IMG/VR virus record: IMGVR_UViG_3300030099_002138
Span: 1-32,593 of that record
Direction: 5' to 3' (one strand)
Source of the DNA: a virus
Length of the DNA stretch: 32,593 nt
Part shown: one piece after another, positions 1 to 6,429 of the stretch
Position numbering within the stretch: the stretch's first letter is position 1
How the letters are laid out: each line of letters starts with the position of its first letter
Notes under the pieces: model-generated
Seen by the model: only the letters and a program-made list of their open reading frames with translations
The model's database searches: none
What the model was told of the DNA's origin: nothing
Position numbers and translations under genes: made by a program

Positions 1-190
1 TTTCATTAGGTTTGTATGGTACTGAACCCTCTGGCATAACCCATTCTATCTTTGGGTCAAAAGAGGATTTGATTACCATACGCAAACCTTCTGAATCGTT
101 TTGTTTTAGTATAGATACTTTCTGGTCTTTGGTCTTTGCTTTATGCACCTTGTCAAGTATCTCTGAATATAATAGTGTTGAACCAGCCAT
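1..190 (-). CDS. DUF6433-like conserved phage protein (3' end outside window)
   Basis: The reading frame opens at an ATG at 190 and runs off the left edge, so only about 63 residues are visible. The start overlaps the RNase H stop as TAATG, implying translational coupling. Residues such as KVHKAKTKDQKV, then KSSFDPKIEWVMPEG and VPYKPNE, match my recollection of a short protein widespread in T4-like marine phages and labelled DUF6433. Its function is not known to me. The identification rests on remembered sequence pattern rather than a search, and the missing C-terminus prevents a length check. Confidence 0.7.
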   Translation of the reverse strand, partial: MAGSTLLYSEILDKVHKAKTKDQKVSILKQNDSEGLRMVIKSSFDPKIEWVMPEGSVPYKPNE

Positions 191-1029
191 TAGAAATCTC
201 CTATTGAATCTGTCAGTTCTTTTAGTTTTTTTTCTATGAAGTAAGTTAACATCTTACTTCTATCTCCGTATGGAGCTTCATTGAATGTGTCTAGGATTGA
301 CTTCTGCAAGTCTTCTGGTGTGTTATCTAAATCAATCAGTTTTTGATTTCTTTGATAGTTTCTTTTCACTTCGTCACTCATTCCAGTTTCACTTTTTATC
401 CAAGCTTCAATTTTCTTTTTACTTAATGGTCTTTGTCTTAGACCTTCTACAAATGTATGGTCTGGGGACAAGACATTAGGTACTCCATCAGATGAATCAC
501 CTTTTAATATATGTTCTTTTATATAGGTAGATGGATTATGTCCATTTATCATCTTCTTTGTGATAGGACTATACTGACTTACATTCTCATACTTTTGTAG
601 TTGTATAAAATCTTTATCACCAGAAATAATCATTGTCTTCTGGTCTTGATATTCTCTACACAATGTACCTATAATATCATCAGCCTCTGCACCATATACC
701 TCTACATATTTGTATGGTAGCATTTCTTTGAACTCTGACTTGATTGCATTGAGTAATCCAAATATACTATCCCAATCTTTAGAATCAGTTTCTCTACCTT
801 TTCTACGATTTTGTTTGTACTGTGGAAATATATCTCTTCTCCACTGATACCTAGAATCATAAGTTAATACAACTTCTCCATACTCTTCTTTAAACATAGT
901 GCGATACATTCTTATAGAGTTAAGTATCATGTGTCTTACCATATCTTCTTCAAGCTCATCTGATTTGTTTATGTGAAAATTCATCATTACATTTGCAAGA
1001 GATATTTGATTCATATCAATTATTATCAT
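190..1029 (-). CDS. rnh: RNase H, T4 type (FEN-1-like 5'-3' nuclease)
   Basis: About 279 residues. The protein would remove RNA primers and flap DNA from Okazaki fragments, as T4 RNase H does. The N-terminal IIDMNQISLANVMMNF aligns by eye with the T4 RNase H start (LIDFSQIALSTALVNF). Metal-binding acidic motifs of the FEN-1 superfamily follow: YGAEADDIIGTLC and IISGDKDFIQLQ. I chose the ATG at 1029 because it overlaps the upstream stop (TAATG); the longer frame to 1041 begins with TTG. It sits between an oxygenase gene and a DUF6433-like gene, away from the other replication genes in this window, but the family match is clear. Confidence 0.92.
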   Translation of the reverse strand: MIIIDMNQISLANVMMNFHINKSDELEEDMVRHMILNSIRMYRTMFKEEYGEVVLTYDSRYQWRRDIFPQYKQNRRKGRETDSKDWDSIFGLLNAIKSEFKEMLPYKYVEVYGAEADDIIGTLCREYQDQKTMIISGDKDFIQLQKYENVSQYSPITKKMINGHNPSTYIKEHILKGDSSDGVPNVLSPDHTFVEGLRQRPLSKKKIEAWIKSETGMSDEVKRNYQRNQKLIDLDNTPEDLQKSILDTFNEAPYGDRSKMLTYFIEKKLKELTDSIGDF

Positions 1030-1685
1030 TATATTTTCCAATACGCATTAAAACTCATTGACCTTCTTTCACCCTCACAATAAAATGGGTAAACTGAATG
1101 TTTTAACCAACTAGGAAATAATAACATTTGTCCTACTCTTGGTTTAAACATCAATGTATCACTTTTAAAATCTTGTTTCTCACCATGTGAAAACTCTATC
1201 AATCCACTGGCTGGGTAGTGGTCTTTCGTTTCTTCGTTAAAATGGTTCTCCATATCATCTGGTATTTTAAGATAAATTACACCAGAGAAGTTACCACTAT
1301 GTGTATGAACAGGATTGTATTCGTGTTTGTATTGAGATACTATCCACGATTGAGATAGATAAATATTTTCTTCAGACGGTTCTTTACCACCAGAATTTTT
1401 ACTCCACTCATACGCACGACCTAGTTCAATCATCTTTCTTAGGTATCGCACACAGGCCTGTCTTAATATAGATAAACAATAACCCTTATCTTCGTCTGGA
1501 ACAGGTATCGAAACTTCTTTATGAACTTTACCTACAAGATTATCAGAGAAGTCATATTTCTTTGATAGTCCATCATCTTTTAAAACTTCATCACCTGTGT
1601 TGTTTATAATGTCTATAAACTTCTGTGGGACTTCAGCTTCCATAATTGTAGGACTAAATTTTTCCCACCATGTAATTTTACTCAT
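1029..1685 (-). CDS. 2OG-Fe(II) oxygenase family protein (TIGR02466-like)
   Basis: 218 residues. The second half carries the double-stranded beta-helix pattern of 2-oxoglutarate/Fe(II) oxygenases: YNPVHTHSGNFSGVIYLKIP supplies candidate metal ligands H127 and H129, LLFPSWLKHSVYPF gives the distal H196, and GERRSMSFN gives R208, the usual 2OG-binding arginine. An HxH in place of HxD, followed by SGVIYL, resembles the TIGR02466 phage/bacterial family. Substrate is unknown; related phage proteins are suspected of hydroxylating protein or nucleic acid. It is coupled to RNase H through TAATG. It is the first of three oxygenases in the window and is not obviously a copy of the other two. Confidence 0.8.
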   Translation of the reverse strand: MSKITWWEKFSPTIMEAEVPQKFIDIINNTGDEVLKDDGLSKKYDFSDNLVGKVHKEVSIPVPDEDKGYCLSILRQACVRYLRKMIELGRAYEWSKNSGGKEPSEENIYLSQSWIVSQYKHEYNPVHTHSGNFSGVIYLKIPDDMENHFNEETKDHYPASGLIEFSHGEKQDFKSDTLMFKPRVGQMLLFPSWLKHSVYPFYCEGERRSMSFNAYWKI

Positions 1686-1687
1686 AA

Positions 1688-1852
1688 CTATCCAAATATA
1701 GGTTCTATAACAAACTTATATACCCCAAATAAAAAAATACATAACATACAAAACTTCAAAAATTTATTCATAAAATCATCAGAAGCCTTTTCCCAGTCTG
1801 GTCTATTATCTTCTCTTATCCAATCGTATAAGTTTTTAATTTTTTTTATCAT
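1688..1852 (-). CDS. Small single-pass membrane protein (54 aa)
   Basis: A 54-residue frame from ATG 1852 to TAG 1688. It overlaps the upstream gene by 17 bases and ends two bases before the next start codon, so it exactly fills the gap. The N-terminal half is charged and rich in W and D (LYDWIREDNRPDWEKASDDF). The C-terminal half is a hydrophobic helix (FLKFCMLCIFLFGVYKFVI) ending PIFG. The exact fit between neighbours and the soluble-then-membrane layout support a real gene. Function is unknown; a small holin-like or envelope role cannot be argued from sequence alone. Confidence 0.62.
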   Translation of the reverse strand: MIKKIKNLYDWIREDNRPDWEKASDDFMNKFLKFCMLCIFLFGVYKFVIEPIFG

Positions 1853-2252
1853 TTTTCTTTTCAATCAATTTCATTAAATCACTAGAATCAAAGTTAGCAT
1901 ATTTTACACCATCTTTGTTATCTATGTCAACTACTTTATTCATAAACTTTGACATAGGATTACTATAACCCAAGTCACGCATCATTAACCCACGAATACA
2001 TTCACCAATAAATCCAGACTCTTTTATAAATTCTTCGCACTTTATATCAAATCCACTTTCATTGAGAGTAAATATAAGTTGATGTAAAAGAACCTCATGC
2101 ACTTTACTAATAAATTCAAAGTCTTCCCTAACATTAAGGTCTTTCTCTACAAACTCTGTATCATCAACTTTTTTTGGTTTTTTATTTTTGTCCTTAAAAT
2201 CCTTCCAAGGCCCTTTTATAACCACTCCTCGTTTGGAGCTATCGTCTTCCAT
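1836..2252 (-). CDS. Conserved hypothetical phage protein (138 aa)
   Basis: I do not recognise a family. The N-terminal 35 residues are lysine-rich and probably disordered (GPWKDFKDKNKKPKK). The remainder looks helical, with FEFISKVHEVLLHQLIFTLNE and a stretch around GECIRGLMMRDLG, and ends in another lysine-rich tail. A Shine-Dalgarno-like GAGG lies about five bases before the ATG at 2252, supporting that start. It overlaps the gene upstream by 37 bases and the small membrane gene downstream by 17. Confidence 0.75.
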   Translation of the reverse strand: MEDDSSKRGVVIKGPWKDFKDKNKKPKKVDDTEFVEKDLNVREDFEFISKVHEVLLHQLIFTLNESGFDIKCEEFIKESGFIGECIRGLMMRDLGYSNPMSKFMNKVVDIDNKDGVKYANFDSSDLMKLIEKKNDKKN

Positions 2253-2599
2253 ACTATCCTCTTTTCTTCATGTTCTCCATAAAAATCATTACACCAATCT
2301 CCATGTTGGATATAATGATTCATCTGATTTATATAACCTAAAGCACCATAATATTTTGCAGCTGCACCTTTAACATTTTTTAACATGTTTCTTTTTTCTG
2401 CTCTTGCGATATCTTGTTGTGTCTTAATCCATCTCTTAACACTTTTATATGATAAGTAATGGTCATCAGGTAATGCAAGAACTGACTTTGCAACATTCTT
2501 ATATTGTGGTTTACCTTTTTTTTCTCTTGCAAGACGCAACCGTTCTGCAGCTGCCTCTCGTTGTTCTGGTGTCATCTTCCTTTTTCTTTTCACGACCAT
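2216..2599 (-). CDS. Conserved hypothetical basic protein (127 aa)
   Basis: The N-terminus is strongly basic and helical (KRKRKMTPEQREAAAERLRL), reminiscent of nucleic-acid-binding tails. It is followed by KSVKRWIKTQQDIARAEKRN and an aromatic C-terminus rich in Y, N and H (YYGALGYINQMNHYIQHGDW). I believe similar proteins occur in marine T4-like phages, without known function. A GAGGT motif lies upstream of the ATG at 2599, which falls two bases after the bS21 stop. RNA or DNA binding is a guess from charge only. Confidence 0.75.
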   Translation of the reverse strand: MVVKRKRKMTPEQREAAAERLRLAREKKGKPQYKNVAKSVLALPDDHYLSYKSVKRWIKTQQDIARAEKRNMLKNVKGAAAKYYGALGYINQMNHYIQHGDWCNDFYGEHEEKRIVWKTIAPNEEWL

Positions 2600-2601
2600 A
2601 T

Positions 2602-2850
2602 TTAGTAACCTCTAGACTCTTTTAACTTCTGTTGTTTCTTCAGATATCTTCTTCTACCAGCAGCCTTAGATAGTCTTTTTCTTTCTCCTCTAGACTTAAA
2701 TCCAGTTCTTTCTCTTAACTCATTAAAAATACCCTCGTTCTGCATTTTCTTTTTGAGTGTTCGTAATGCTTTATTGATATCATTATTATGAACAACAACT
2801 TTCATTGCATCTATTGGTTCTTGTCTAAAGTTTCTTTTAAATTTTCTCAT
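2602..2850 (-). CDS. rpsU: Ribosomal protein bS21 homologue
   Basis: 82 residues from the ATG at 2850, which overlaps the upstream stop as ATGA; an ATG four codons earlier (2862) is possible. From residue 16 the sequence follows bS21: MKVVVHNNDINKALRTLKKK corresponds to the bacterial start and first helix, then NELRERTGFKSRGERKR and a basic helix with RRRYLKKQQK. bS21 binds the 30S platform near the anti-Shine-Dalgarno helix and helps initiation. Phage bS21 copies are known from pelagiphages and large phages, where they are thought to replace the host protein and bias ribosomes to phage mRNA. The 15-residue extension (RKFKRNFRQEP) before the canonical start is unusual, unless translation begins at the internal ATG. 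Confidence 0.85.
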   Translation of the reverse strand: MRKFKRNFRQEPIDAMKVVVHNNDINKALRTLKKKMQNEGIFNELRERTGFKSRGERKRLSKAAGRRRYLKKQQKLKESRGY

Positions 2851-3104
2851 GTTAAATACCATAGGTTAGGTTTAGTGCTTTTATCAATACCGATTGTTTT
2901 ATCTATCTGACGCATATTTTGTTGCACCCAACCAATATTACAAAAACCCTCTAGTAATTCAATTCTGAAACTACCACTGTGTCTTTCTTCTATATACTTT
3001 CTAACTATAGACGCAAGTGTCTTTTTACTTCCTTTTGTCTGAGGCAGTGTTTTGTGTGCCTCAATTAAATACTCTTTTAATTTATTTTCTACTACTTTTA
3101 ACAT
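2847..3104 (-). CDS. Hypothetical protein (85 aa)
   Basis: I chose the ATG at 3104 because it overlaps the upstream stop (TAATG) and is preceded by a strong Shine-Dalgarno, TAAAGGAGAT, about nine bases away; an upstream ATG at 3128 would hide that site inside the coding region. The protein is helical at the N-terminus (VVENKLKEYLIEAHKTL), then basic, then contains RIELLEGFCNIGWVQQNMRQ. No family recognised. It immediately precedes bS21 with an ATGA overlap, so the two are probably translated together. Confidence 0.72.
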   Translation of the reverse strand: MLKVVENKLKEYLIEAHKTLPQTKGSKKTLASIVRKYIEERHSGSFRIELLEGFCNIGWVQQNMRQIDKTIGIDKSTKPNLWYLT

Positions 3105-3643
3105 TAATAAATCTCCTTTATTTCCCATTCGTTATTAATTAAACATGCAGTTCCTCTTACTTGTTTTAAACCAGCACCAGACTTAACTGATGTGACAAAC
3201 TCTCTACAGTTACCATTTGTATTGATAGGTAGTGAGTTTATCACATAGTTTTTCTGTGGGTGTTTCCAAGTAGTAGATTGCATATTACCATTGTTAGTTA
3301 ATGATTGTTGAAAAATTATATTCAAATAAATCTGGTCAATCTTATCAAATGTTGCACCTACCTCATGTCCAAAAAACATACCAGCAACTGCAGCTGCACT
3401 TATAAGTAATGGGTCACCACTACTATGGGTTGCAATCACACCAAGTACAGTTCCAAAACCAGCACCTATTGTTGATTTATCAATAGGTTTATCATCTGCC
3501 CAAACACCTTTGTTGGGTAGATAAAAATGTTTTGCAGAACAATTATTTCCACAACCATTATGGACTAAACCACTAGGGCCCATTCCACTAAAACAACCTG
3601 TCATAGATATAAGTAGAAAACTATATAGAAGGACTTGTTTCAT
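3104..3643 (-). CDS. Outer-membrane lipoprotein, 17 kDa surface-antigen-like
   Basis: 179 residues. A type II signal peptide ends at a lipobox before C17 (LISMTGC). A glycine-zipper-like hydrophobic section follows (STIGAGFGTVLGVIATHSS and AAAVAGMFFGHEVG). The C-terminus, with CREFVTSVKSGAGLKQVRGT followed by AC and NNEWEI, resembles the conserved end of the rickettsial 17 kDa antigen family (CREY...GTAC...W.I). The mature protein would be lipid-anchored in the envelope of an infected cell. A role in superinfection exclusion or envelope change is conceivable but not shown. It overlaps the LPP20-like gene by 23 bases. Confidence 0.78.
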   Translation of the reverse strand: MKQVLLYSFLLISMTGCFSGMGPSGLVHNGCGNNCSAKHFYLPNKGVWADDKPIDKSTIGAGFGTVLGVIATHSSGDPLLISAAAVAGMFFGHEVGATFDKIDQIYLNIIFQQSLTNNGNMQSTTWKHPQKNYVINSLPINTNGNCREFVTSVKSGAGLKQVRGTACLINNEWEIKEIY

Positions 3644-4271
3644 CTATCAATCTCTCCACATTATTTAATGACTGTGCTTCATCTTCTTCTTTAGACTTGT
3701 TGACCTCTTTCTCAAGTTCTTTCCAAGCCTGTGTCGACCTTAATCTTGAATAGACCATTCTATCTTTTTTCATTCTATTCATCATAATCTTAGTCGCTTC
3801 TTCGTTGTCGTATGCAAGTAAAACATAAGCTCTGTACTGTGTACCGTCTTTTAATATTTTACTCTTATCGACTTTGTATCCAGAAACATCTACAGACGCA
3901 ATAATATTTTTAGTGGTCTTTTCAATCTCTGTAAGAACACTTGCATCTAAGTCAGTAGAACCAATCTTTGCAATAAATGATTTAGTCATACCGTCTAACT
4001 TACCATTTATTCTATCTGCAAGAACCGTCTTTGCACTTAAGATTGCAATATCAACTGCAAGTTGTATATCTGGTGCATTTGCAGTTCCACTTGAATATAT
4101 GATTTCGTCATCTGACGGAATGTTCATATACCAATTTGGTATCATCTCAACTTGCGTTTTGACCACCTCACTTTTATATACTAAATCAGGTGTCATCATG
4201 TTCTGTTTCTGACACGCACTAAGTCCTATTGCAATCGCAACAGCACTTGATATTAATTTGATATTATTCAT
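3621..4271 (-). CDS. LPP20-family lipoprotein
   Basis: 216 residues from ATG 4271, chosen because the product then begins with a clean lipoprotein signal (MNNIKLISSAVAIAIGLSAC, lipobox LSAC, C20) and a GGGGGTGAAAG purine run lies upstream; a longer frame to 4313 would bury the signal. The mature part has PNWYMNIPSDDEIIYSSGTA followed by ILSAKTVLADRI, the pattern of LPP20 proteins (PdWy, yssGtg, AkalAk). The C-terminal third is a charged helix. This is predicted to be periplasmic or outer-membrane anchored. It is preceded by a small membrane protein gene that it overlaps by eight bases. Confidence 0.78.
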   Translation of the reverse strand: MNNIKLISSAVAIAIGLSACQKQNMMTPDLVYKSEVVKTQVEMIPNWYMNIPSDDEIIYSSGTANAPDIQLAVDIAILSAKTVLADRINGKLDGMTKSFIAKIGSTDLDASVLTEIEKTTKNIIASVDVSGYKVDKSKILKDGTQYRAYVLLAYDNEEATKIMMNRMKKDRMVYSRLRSTQAWKELEKEVNKSKEEDEAQSLNNVERLIDETSPSI

Positions 4272-4440
4272 ATTCACTTTCACCCCCATTTTCAAGTTTG
4301 TTAATATCAACATCTTCTTGTAGTTTTTCTATGATGGCTTCTTTGACACCATAGTCGTTAATCAAGTTTGACATATCGTCAATCCAATCAAACTTAAATA
4401 TCATAAAACCTACAATAATTCCAAATATAAATTTAAACAT
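4264..4440 (-). CDS. Small membrane protein (58 aa)
   Basis: A 58-residue frame from ATG 4440 to TAA 4264. The ATG abuts the stop of the upstream gene at 4441, and its end overlaps the LPP20-like start by eight bases. It starts with a hydrophobic helix (MFKFIFGIIVGFMIFKF) and continues into an acidic soluble part (DWIDDMSNLINDYGVKEAII) ending NGGESEYE. This fits a single-pass protein with N-in topology. Small proteins of this build are common in T4-like marine phages; I know no function. Confidence 0.62.
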   Translation of the reverse strand: MFKFIFGIIVGFMIFKFDWIDDMSNLINDYGVKEAIIEKLQEDVDINKLENGGESEYE

Positions 4441-4872
4441 TTATTCCTCACAAGTTTTAAGTTTAACACGCTGAGTACCTACCACAGGCATCTCAACATT
4501 CATGTAAATTATTTTACACGAATTTCTAACGGTTGTCAAGTCACAAGATAAATCTCTTTTACTTACAAGAGTTTCTGGTATTTCTTCTCTCATAACTTTC
4601 ACCTTTGCACGATTCTCTGCAAGAGAACATGCTTCGTCCTCAGACATTTCAGAACCGAATATATATTTTGATTTTGATGGATACCATTTACCATCTATTC
4701 TAGATTCAATATGCATGGTGCATATTCTGGTATCATCTACATAGGGATATACTTTTTTATCTATGAGTCGGACTGACTCGATAGAGCCTTTAAATATTAC
4801 TTTGTCATTTGATTTATAATCACACGCAATCGCATTACTTGTTATAAGTAACGCACATAATAATAATCTCAT
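4441..4872 (-). CDS. Secreted Cys-containing protein (143 aa)
   Basis: The first 17 residues (MRLLLCALLITSNAIAC) form a signal peptide; cleavage could be type I, or type II at C17, although AIAC is an imperfect lipobox. Several further cysteines (C51, C82, C109, C118 and C141, approximately) suggest disulfides in the periplasm. The rest alternates charged beta-rich stretches (KVIFKGSIESVRLI, KIIYMNVEMPVVGTQRVKL). No family recognised. It is coupled to the upstream gene by an ATGA overlap and belongs to the envelope-protein run at 3104-5063. Confidence 0.7.
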   Translation of the reverse strand: MRLLLCALLITSNAIACDYKSNDKVIFKGSIESVRLIDKKVYPYVDDTRICTMHIESRIDGKWYPSKSKYIFGSEMSEDEACSLAENRAKVKVMREEIPETLVSKRDLSCDLTTVRNSCKIIYMNVEMPVVGTQRVKLKTCEE

Positions 4873-5063
4873 TCAAACCTCACAAAATCCTTTTCTCCAG
4901 TTTCCTTATTATCAATAAGTTTTACAAACCCTTCTCGTTCTAACTTATTTATCGTCTTTTCTGCAACCTCAGCTGCAATCTCACCATAGGTCAACTTGCG
5001 ACCCCATAGGTACGCAAGATACATTGACACCATGACAATAAAAGTAAAAGTATAAACCGTCAT
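4869..5063 (-). CDS. Small membrane-anchored protein (64 aa)
   Basis: An N-terminal hydrophobic helix (VYTFTFIVMVSMYLAYLWG) is followed by a charged soluble tail of about 42 residues (EVAEKTINKLEREGFVKLID). The ATG at 5063 overlaps the upstream stop as ATGA and has a GGGAGAG purine box. The layout is a single-pass protein with a cytoplasmic or periplasmic helix. No known family. Confidence 0.66.
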   Translation of the reverse strand: MTVYTFTFIVMVSMYLAYLWGRKLTYGEIAAEVAEKTINKLEREGFVKLIDNKETGEKDFVRFE

Positions 5064-5299
5064 ACAATCTCTCCCTTTCCAATAGAAACTAACTCTGCCT
5101 CAAAGACATCTTCCCAAGTTTCTCCGTTGTCCTTAAAAATAGTAAAACCATAATCTGCAAGAGTTTCCTTTGCATACTTACAGGCGTCCTTTGCATTATT
5201 AAAAGTCTTACCACCACCAATCTTATTTAACTTTTCATAAACAATATACTTCTTACTGTTTAAACCTTCCTCTGCGAACTCACTATAAACTCCGTTCAT
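5060..5299 (-). CDS. Hypothetical protein downstream of structured RNA (79 aa)
   Basis: A small soluble protein with no recognised family. KYIVYEKLNKIGGGKTFNNA then ACKYAKETLADYGFTIF suggests a compact alpha/beta fold of the kind seen in many small phage proteins. The ATG at 5299 has a good AAAGAGGT Shine-Dalgarno. The cloverleaf-like RNA candidate at 5331-5425 lies 31 bases upstream in its leader, so its expression may depend on that structure. Confidence 0.68.
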   Translation of the reverse strand: MNGVYSEFAEEGLNSKKYIVYEKLNKIGGGKTFNNAKDACKYAKETLADYGFTIFKDNGETWEDVFEAELVSIGKGEIV

Positions 5300-5330
5300 A
5301 ATATACCTCTTTCTGTTAAATTACTAAAAT

Positions 5331-5425
5331 GGTTACCAAGTCTGGTGGCCAACCAGATAAATTCTGCATTGTCTTACCAATGATGTTCTTTCGACTACGA
5401 AGGCCTCGTACTGAACTTGGTAACC
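5331..5425 (-). ncRNA. Candidate structured RNA: 11-bp closing stem with three hairpins
   Basis: The 131-base gap between two genes is almost entirely occupied by a nested set of perfect inverted repeats. An 11-bp stem (ggttaccaagt 5331-5341 with acttggtaacc 5415-5425) encloses three hairpins: tctggt/accaga (5341-5346, 5352-5357), cattg/caatg (5367-5371, 5378-5382) and tacga/tcgta (5396-5400, 5406-5410). Two of the loops contain GGCC and could kiss. The fold begins six bases after one stop codon and ends 31 bases before the next start. It is not a tRNA: the closing stem is too long and there is no anticodon loop of seven. The minus strand is assumed from gene direction. It could be a leader element, a processed small RNA or a novel riboregulator. 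Confidence 0.55.
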
Positions 5426-5430
5426 GTTTC

Positions 5431-5640
5431 TTAAGACGCTTTCTTTTCGTCTATACCGTTTATAATCTTGAACATACCAATCAGATAGTCTTGTTCAATT
5501 TGTAGTTTATTGACCTTACTCTCTAATCTGATATTATCTTTTGCAAGATTAACAATTATATCTTTGATAGCAGTCACATCATCTGCAACACTATCAATGT
5601 TCTGCATTATATCGTCATTATTATAAAATGTATCACTCAT
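5431..5640 (-). CDS. Small coiled-coil protein (69 aa)
   Basis: Acidic N-terminus (SDTFYNNDDIMQNIDSVADD) leading into a heptad-like helix (AIKDIIVNLAKDNIRLESKV, then NKLQIEQDYLIGMF). It is probably an oligomeric coiled coil. No family recognised. The gene lies 15 bases after the 149-codon frame and directly before the structured RNA candidate. Confidence 0.65.
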   Translation of the reverse strand: MSDTFYNNDDIMQNIDSVADDVTAIKDIIVNLAKDNIRLESKVNKLQIEQDYLIGMFKIINGIDEKKAS

Positions 5641-5655
5641 AAAACCTCACTTTAA

Positions 5656-6054
5656 TTAATTATTAAACGCAACTTTACCGTCTGTGTACCAATCTTCGGC
5701 TTCTTCTTTCTTCAAACCACCGAACTCTATTTGTCTTATATCGACATTCTCAGTCAACTTATTCTTCGTGTATTCTGCGATTGTCTTACCACTCTCTGCA
5801 ATATTACTTGCAAGAGTTAAAACATGAGAAGCAGCACCGTTGTGGTAGAAACCCTCTTCGGTTGCAAAGTCCATTGAAGAACTTGCCATGTATGTGTTTG
5901 GTAATGTATATTTAGTTCTCAAGGCAAAAACTAAATCTTTCAACAACCAAGTGTTAGTGTAAACTATATCTTTATTTTCTTCGGTGGTAAAGTAGAAACC
6001 GAAACTGTCGTTTCCATCAGAAACACCTACGAAATCTATTGTTTGTTTTGTCAT
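5656..6054 (-). CDS. Hypothetical protein, first gene of the 6121-promoter unit (132 aa)
   Basis: I place the start at ATG 6054 because a GAGGT box lies five bases upstream. The open frame extends to a GTG at 6105, but that lies upstream of the predicted -10 box; an ATG at 6087 sits almost at the predicted transcription start. The protein begins MTKQTIDFVGVSDGNDSFGF and continues FYFTTEENKDIVYTNTWLLK, a mixed beta pattern, then a small helical part (ASHVLTLASNIAESGKTIAE). No known family. As the first gene behind a strong host-type promoter it is probably expressed early. Confidence 0.7.
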   Translation of the reverse strand: MTKQTIDFVGVSDGNDSFGFYFTTEENKDIVYTNTWLLKDLVFALRTKYTLPNTYMASSSMDFATEEGFYHNGAASHVLTLASNIAESGKTIAEYTKNKLTENVDIRQIEFGGLKKEEAEDWYTDGKVAFNN

Positions 6055-6093
6055 ATCAACCTCATTTATTTGTTTATTATCAATCATGTCTAT

Positions 6094-6121
6094 ATAATAC
6101 CACACTAGGAGGGTTTGTCAA
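6094..6121 (-). promoter_or_regulatory. Sigma70-type promoter with inverted repeat over the -35
   Basis: Reading the minus strand: TTGACA (6121-6116), a 16-base spacer, then TATTAT (6099-6094). The predicted start is near 6087, 33 bases before the ATG at 6054. The -35 box lies in the centre of an inverted repeat (6107-6115 with 6120-6128, 8 of 9 pairs, AGGAGGGTT arms) that could be an operator. The match to consensus is strong for an AT-rich genome, and it lies in one of the few real intergenic gaps. Confidence 0.6.
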
Positions 6122-6182
6122 CCCCCCTTAAAAAATGTAGTAAAATCAATGACTTACGATATTTGACAGATTTTAGATATTG

Positions 6183-6206
6183 AATAAAATAAACGAATCG
6201 ATTCGT
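6183..6206 (-). terminator. Weak intrinsic terminator or palindromic operator
   Basis: A perfect 14-base palindrome (acgaatcgattcgt, 6193-6206) lies five bases after the stop of the 55-residue gene. On the minus strand it is followed by TTATTTTATT. This gives a short hairpin plus T-rich tract, consistent with termination before the next promoter. The stem is short, so a protein-binding palindrome is an equally fair reading. I see nothing else clear in 6122-6182 apart from a plus-strand promoter-like pair (see findings). Confidence 0.45.
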
Positions 6207-6210
6207 GTGG

Positions 6211-6378
6211 TTAATTGTTGCGTTCTTCATCATCTGGGACTAACATATAACTGTCGTCCATTTTTTTTGTAATTTTGTTCTCTTTCTTAATGGGTATCCA
6301 CTTAGTTGGCCCACGCATAATCAAAGGTGATTTTCTACTTTCACCTCTTTTTTCTCTCCACTTTCTACTTTTTCTCAT
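6211..6378 (-). CDS. Small basic protein (55 aa)
   Basis: Frame from ATG 6378 to TAA 6211 in what otherwise looks like an empty 375-base gap. A strong GAGGGG box lies about six bases before the ATG. The N-terminus is very basic (MRKSRKWREKRGESRKSPLI), followed by MRGPTKWIPIKKENKI and an acidic end (VPDDEERNN). The ribosome-binding site and the terminator-like palindrome right after the stop support a real gene. The charge pattern allows nucleic-acid or ribosome binding, but no family is recognised. Confidence 0.6.
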   Translation of the reverse strand: MRKSRKWREKRGESRKSPLIMRGPTKWIPIKKENKITKKMDDSYMLVPDDEERNN

Positions 6379-6429
6379 GTCTTACCCCTCACATATATTT
6401 AGTGGGAGTCAATAAAATGACAAAAATAT

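Noticed and set aside
5331-5425. tRNA gene or self-cleaving ribozyme
   Set aside because: The closing stem is 11 bp, the central hairpin loop has six bases and no T-loop consensus is present; hammerhead core CTGANGA is absent.
6055-6105. Longer start (GTG 6105) for the gene at 5656
   Set aside because: It lies upstream of the predicted -10 box and lacks a Shine-Dalgarno, whereas ATG 6054 has GAGGT at proper spacing.
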